From Symsagittifera roscoffensis (taxonomy: Eukaryota > Xenacoelomorpha > Acoela > Convolutidae), in assembly GCF_963678635.1 (NCBI RefSeq), contig NC_087067.1, forward strand, positions 3,975,072 through 4,039,071: a stretch of DNA of 64,000 nucleotides. Direction: 5' to 3'. The translations under genes were made by a program, and so were the position numbers. Below, piece by piece: positions 60,401 to 64,000 of the stretch; position 1 is the first letter of the stretch, and the number at the start of each line of letters is the position of its first letter. Under the pieces are notes generated by a model, which had not been told where the DNA came from, made no database searches, and saw only the letters and a list, made by a program, of their open reading frames with translations.

Positions 60401-63262
60401 TTCTGAAAATTTGAAGACATGTTTGTTCGACCCCGCATAAGTACGTTTCCACTTTCTTGACCAAAAATTGATTACTCATCAGTGTAAGCCGGGTCTGAAA
60501 ATGCCAGTTTTCCTCATTTTCACTAAAAATTTTTACTTATTGTGAAAAAATTAAAAACACGTCCACGTTTGGCAACATTTTCACACTTATTGTTTCCATT
60601 TTCTCGCTAAGAATAATTTACGTTGCATGAACAATTCTTTTTACTCTGTTTATTCAAGAAAAAATTAACTACGATGCAAAACTTAGTGCAGATGATGAAA
60701 ACTGGCGTTTTCAGACCCGGAAAAAACTAAAAGGCGCTTCAAATTAACAGATGAGAATTTAAGAGAGGGTAGTTCAGATCAATTGTTGTCGGTCAATGTG
60801 AATACTTTGTTAAGTCTCAAACTAATTTTTGTCAAAGACGGTCCTTAAATTTACGTTTTTTAAAGAGTAATAACCTGAATTTGCGCACAACTTTGTCCAG
60901 TTATGTACTATCAGACAAAAGAAATTGGAGTTGTATAACAAGAGGTTATCTTTGAAAAATTAGACGATATGATTGGGGAAAAGAACAGCCACTTTACCCT
61001 GATTTTAGAACTGACACAAGAAAAAAACGGTTGCTTTACAATTAACTCAGATGTTCTGGCCAGTTTTTTTTTAAAAAAATAGGAAATTGAACCATAATTT
61101 TTGTCGGTTCTTTGGAATTGTCTGGAATGTATTGAAAGTTTCATGACTAAGTGAACAATGTTGTCGATTAAACGAATATGAGAATTTTAGACTGTTCCGA
61201 TCAGTTTTTTTTTGAAGAACCTAAGAACCAAACTTTTTTTCTCTACGCATAGCCAACTTTTTAGTTTTGTTTTACATTCAAATACTGACGTATAATAAAA
61301 CTTTTTCAGATAGAGAAAACTGGCTGAAAAAAACACACTCTATAATTCTTTATAGTAACAAAAACACCTAAAGCATATTTTATCTCTAGAAAAAATATTC
61401 CAAAAAGATAATTGCTACATGAAGTTTGCCTACATTTTTTGCCTTACTTTACCGTTCAATTAGTTTGGTGTCATTTTTCCAGCAAGATTTTTCATCTAAA
61501 TTTGAAGAAAGAAAAAAACATGGTATTAATGTATTTTTTTGTTGATCACAGATAAACTATTTTGTTTTTTGTTTTCATTAATCAACATTATTTTTATCGA
61601 AGTTTTTGTACCCCAACCACTTGGAACAAAATTATTGACTTGTACGTTTTGTATCTATTAAACATTGTTTTGTACCTTTTAAAAACTACTCGTAATTGAC
61701 GCAAAACTATCGAATTTCCGGGGTTTTTTGAATAGGTTGTGAGCGGTTTTTTTGTTAGATTGATAAATGTAGCTCAACCTTTAATTCGATCTGCACAATC
61801 TGGGTTGATTTATCCCACACTCAAAACTAATCTAAAATGGAATGAAGAGAGCTAATTGAATACGACTATTTCATCATATGACTTTCTTTATAATGTCGCT
61901 GGCTTTTCAAAAAAAAAACTGTTTCAAGTTTACCGTACAAAAATTTTTCTGACCGTTTACAGAGCAATTGGAACATTCAAGACCTCGCCCTGATACAAAT
62001 GTAGTCTTACTATGGCTAGCTTAGGACGGAATTTTCCAAAGTTCAATGTTCAATTCCCGTTCAATGTGTATTTAGCCAGGATTTGTTTGGGAAATTTTCA
62101 GCCAAAATTTCAAAATAGGGCAAAAACTTACAAGTTTCTAGCAAGTTCGGAAAAACAATTGATGAAATTAATGATAGCAACAAATTAATAAAAGCCTTGG
62201 CAATGTTAATTCCAATTTATGATTTTGGGAAGAAAATACATATCGAACAATCCTGAAACATTATGTATAATGGTCAGTTTGTTAATGGTAAACATTATGT
62301 TAATGGTCAGAAACAAAAAATGATTCACTATCAACAAAATCATTTTAGGAAAGGAACAGAACTTTGCTACAACCCTTAAAACAAAATTTAGGCTTCAAAA
62401 AATGCAGCAAAATTTACTGATTTCGGTCTGCACAACTGTCAGAAATTATGTAAATTATATGATACAAACTATCTCGATCATTTAAGGCATCGGAAACCAT
62501 TTATTCTTTTTTTTGGTAACCTTTTTAACTTTTGCTTCTGACAATTAGTTTTAAGACATCCTATTAAATTTAAAAACTGAAAAGTAAATTCAGTTTTTTT
62601 TTATATACTTAGACTTGAAAATTGCTAAAATGACCAACTTGGGATACCGAATGTAAGATAAATTGAGTTTCTAAAACGAAAAAGCTCATAAAATACAGCT
62701 TAGAAATAATTCCAATTTGAATTTCCTTTCCAATTTTTTGCCAAAACCATTTCAGTTTCCACCTTAAGCAATCCGTATATTAATTTAAATTGGTGGTAAA
62801 AAGAACACACTATAACTTACAATAGCTATCAGAAGAATTTTTTTTATCTTTTACGGTTTTTTTGGAAGTGCACCATGTTTTCTATCAAAGATTTCATAAG
62901 TTTAAAAGAAATAGCACATGTCTCGCACATTTTTTGATTTTTTAACTCAAAGTTAAAAAGCTAGTCGATTAATTTCAGTGGCAAATGTTGGTAATCGAAC
63001 TGAAAAACACTTAAAAATTCTAATAATCAATAGCAACAAAAATTTTCCAACTTATTTAAAAGCCATATTTTTTAATCGCAATTTTCGTGAACTTTTTTAC
63101 ATTATCGTTGGACTTAGATACGTAGATACGAAGGAATCCAAAAATTTTGTAAAAAAAATTATTATTCTATTTATGTCGGTCAAATTTATTTTCCGAGCTC
63201 AACTAGCGAAAACATCCATCCAAAAGTTACCAACAAAACGAACGTCTACCCACAATAACAAA

Positions 63263-64000
63263 AAGTCTTGTAACTAAATGTTTTTTACTGCCCTACAAAA
63301 TCCTTGAAAAAATTTTTGACAACCTCAATTGAATAAAAAGTTGATACAATTTTCAAAAAAAAAGAAAAAAAACTTTTCTTTAATTTTTTTGTCAAAACTT
63401 ACCCCCACTTTATGCACAAAAGCATAGTGATCTTCTAAGCGTCTAGAAACTTATAAATTTCACCAATCATCTTGTCACATTTCAATTTAACCATTTATGA
63501 ACGGATTTAATAGCCGTGCACACGTTAATAGTACGAAACATTATCATGTACCTTTTTTTAAGGTCTATGGATTTGTATTTGCTTTACAAAATTTTGCTAA
63601 TTTTGAAAACTTTTCGAAATCATTCCCCTTCACGCAACTTAAAGTCTATAGTGATAATTTTTGCATATAGCAAAGTATCAAATAGACTAAGTAACATGAT
63701 TCCATTCAATTTTGAACTATTTCTAGGACGGATTGAATAGCCTTAAGCGTTAATAAAGCGAAGTATATCGCACATTAATTGTCTCAATTTGGCCAAATTG
63801 GCAATCTTTAAACCCCCATAACTTCATGATCATACACTATATATTTAAATGTGGGATTATAACGTCAATAGTTTTCAGATGATTAAAAAATACCGTCAAA
63901 AATTGGTTAGTTGTAAAGTCGACTTTTTCTGGAAAAAAAAACCACCTCGAGCAAAAAATATTCCGCCATTTTTTCGAAAATCAGAACAACAAAGGGAGAA
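63263..64000. other. Sequence right of block D2, nothing recognised
   Basis: AT-rich DNA unrelated to the sequence after block D1. The open frame at 63516-63740 is short and has no domain. No repeats or RNA genes seen. Confidence 0.5.

Larger units (their letters stand above)
49753..63262. repeat. Large duplicated block D2 (about 13.5 kb)
   Basis: Second copy of D1. It differs by a 2.7-kb tandem duplication (51379 to about 56730), absence of the MITE-like insertion, loss of about 470 bp after the G-run array, and scattered point changes. Both blocks end at the same motif (AATAACAAAAA), after which the sequences are unrelated. Confidence 0.85.

Overview
The window is AT-rich metazoan nuclear DNA. 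Two host genes anchor it. At the left end is the last exon of a Crumbs-type polarity receptor: EGF repeats, one transmembrane helix and a short tail ending in ERLI. On the minus strand is a complete four-coding-exon UBE2D (UbcH5/Ubc4-class) ubiquitin-conjugating enzyme. Its exons lie at 35600-35623, 13815-13991, 6225-6330 and 4725-4864, so a 148-codon gene covers 31 kb. The two genes converge. I cannot place the species further; Crumbs and the intron-split UBE2D indicate an animal.

The introns of the UBE2D gene hold most of the interest. Intron 2 (6331-13814) contains two diverged tandem-repeat families and an exact 820-bp duplication. Intron 1 (13992-35599) contains an 18.9-kb LTR retroelement at 16626-35520, antisense to the gene. 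It has two apparently identical 410-bp LTRs (TG...CA), a 4-bp target duplication (CTAC) and a primer-binding site. Its single intact Gag-Pol ORF of 2740 codons carries, in order, Gag, CCHC knuckle, DSGA protease, YLDD reverse transcriptase, RNase H, HHCC/DDE integrase and a GPY module (Ty3/gypsy, Metaviridae type).

The element also carries an unusual retrovirus-like set of extra ORFs. These are a basic ORF overlapping the gag start, two overlapping small membrane proteins, a 378-codon ORF with no methionine codon, an envelope glycoprotein split over two frames with a PTAP motif in its tail, and a 597-codon ORF of unknown function and different base composition. A near-perfect 79-nt intron follows the stop of the last ORF. 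A compact cluster of hairpins and palindromes lies further into the 3' region. This is the best candidate for an undescribed system.

From about 35.8 kb to 63.3 kb the DNA is duplicated non-coding sequence. A block of about 12-13.5 kb occurs twice (about 37.8-49.5 and 49.75-63.3 kb). Smaller tandem duplications, a MITE-like insertion with an empty allele in the sister copy, G-run arrays and a 30-bp minisatellite lie inside it. One coding-looking fragment of unknown identity is kept in both copies. No CRISPR array, rRNA gene or intact tRNA gene was seen.
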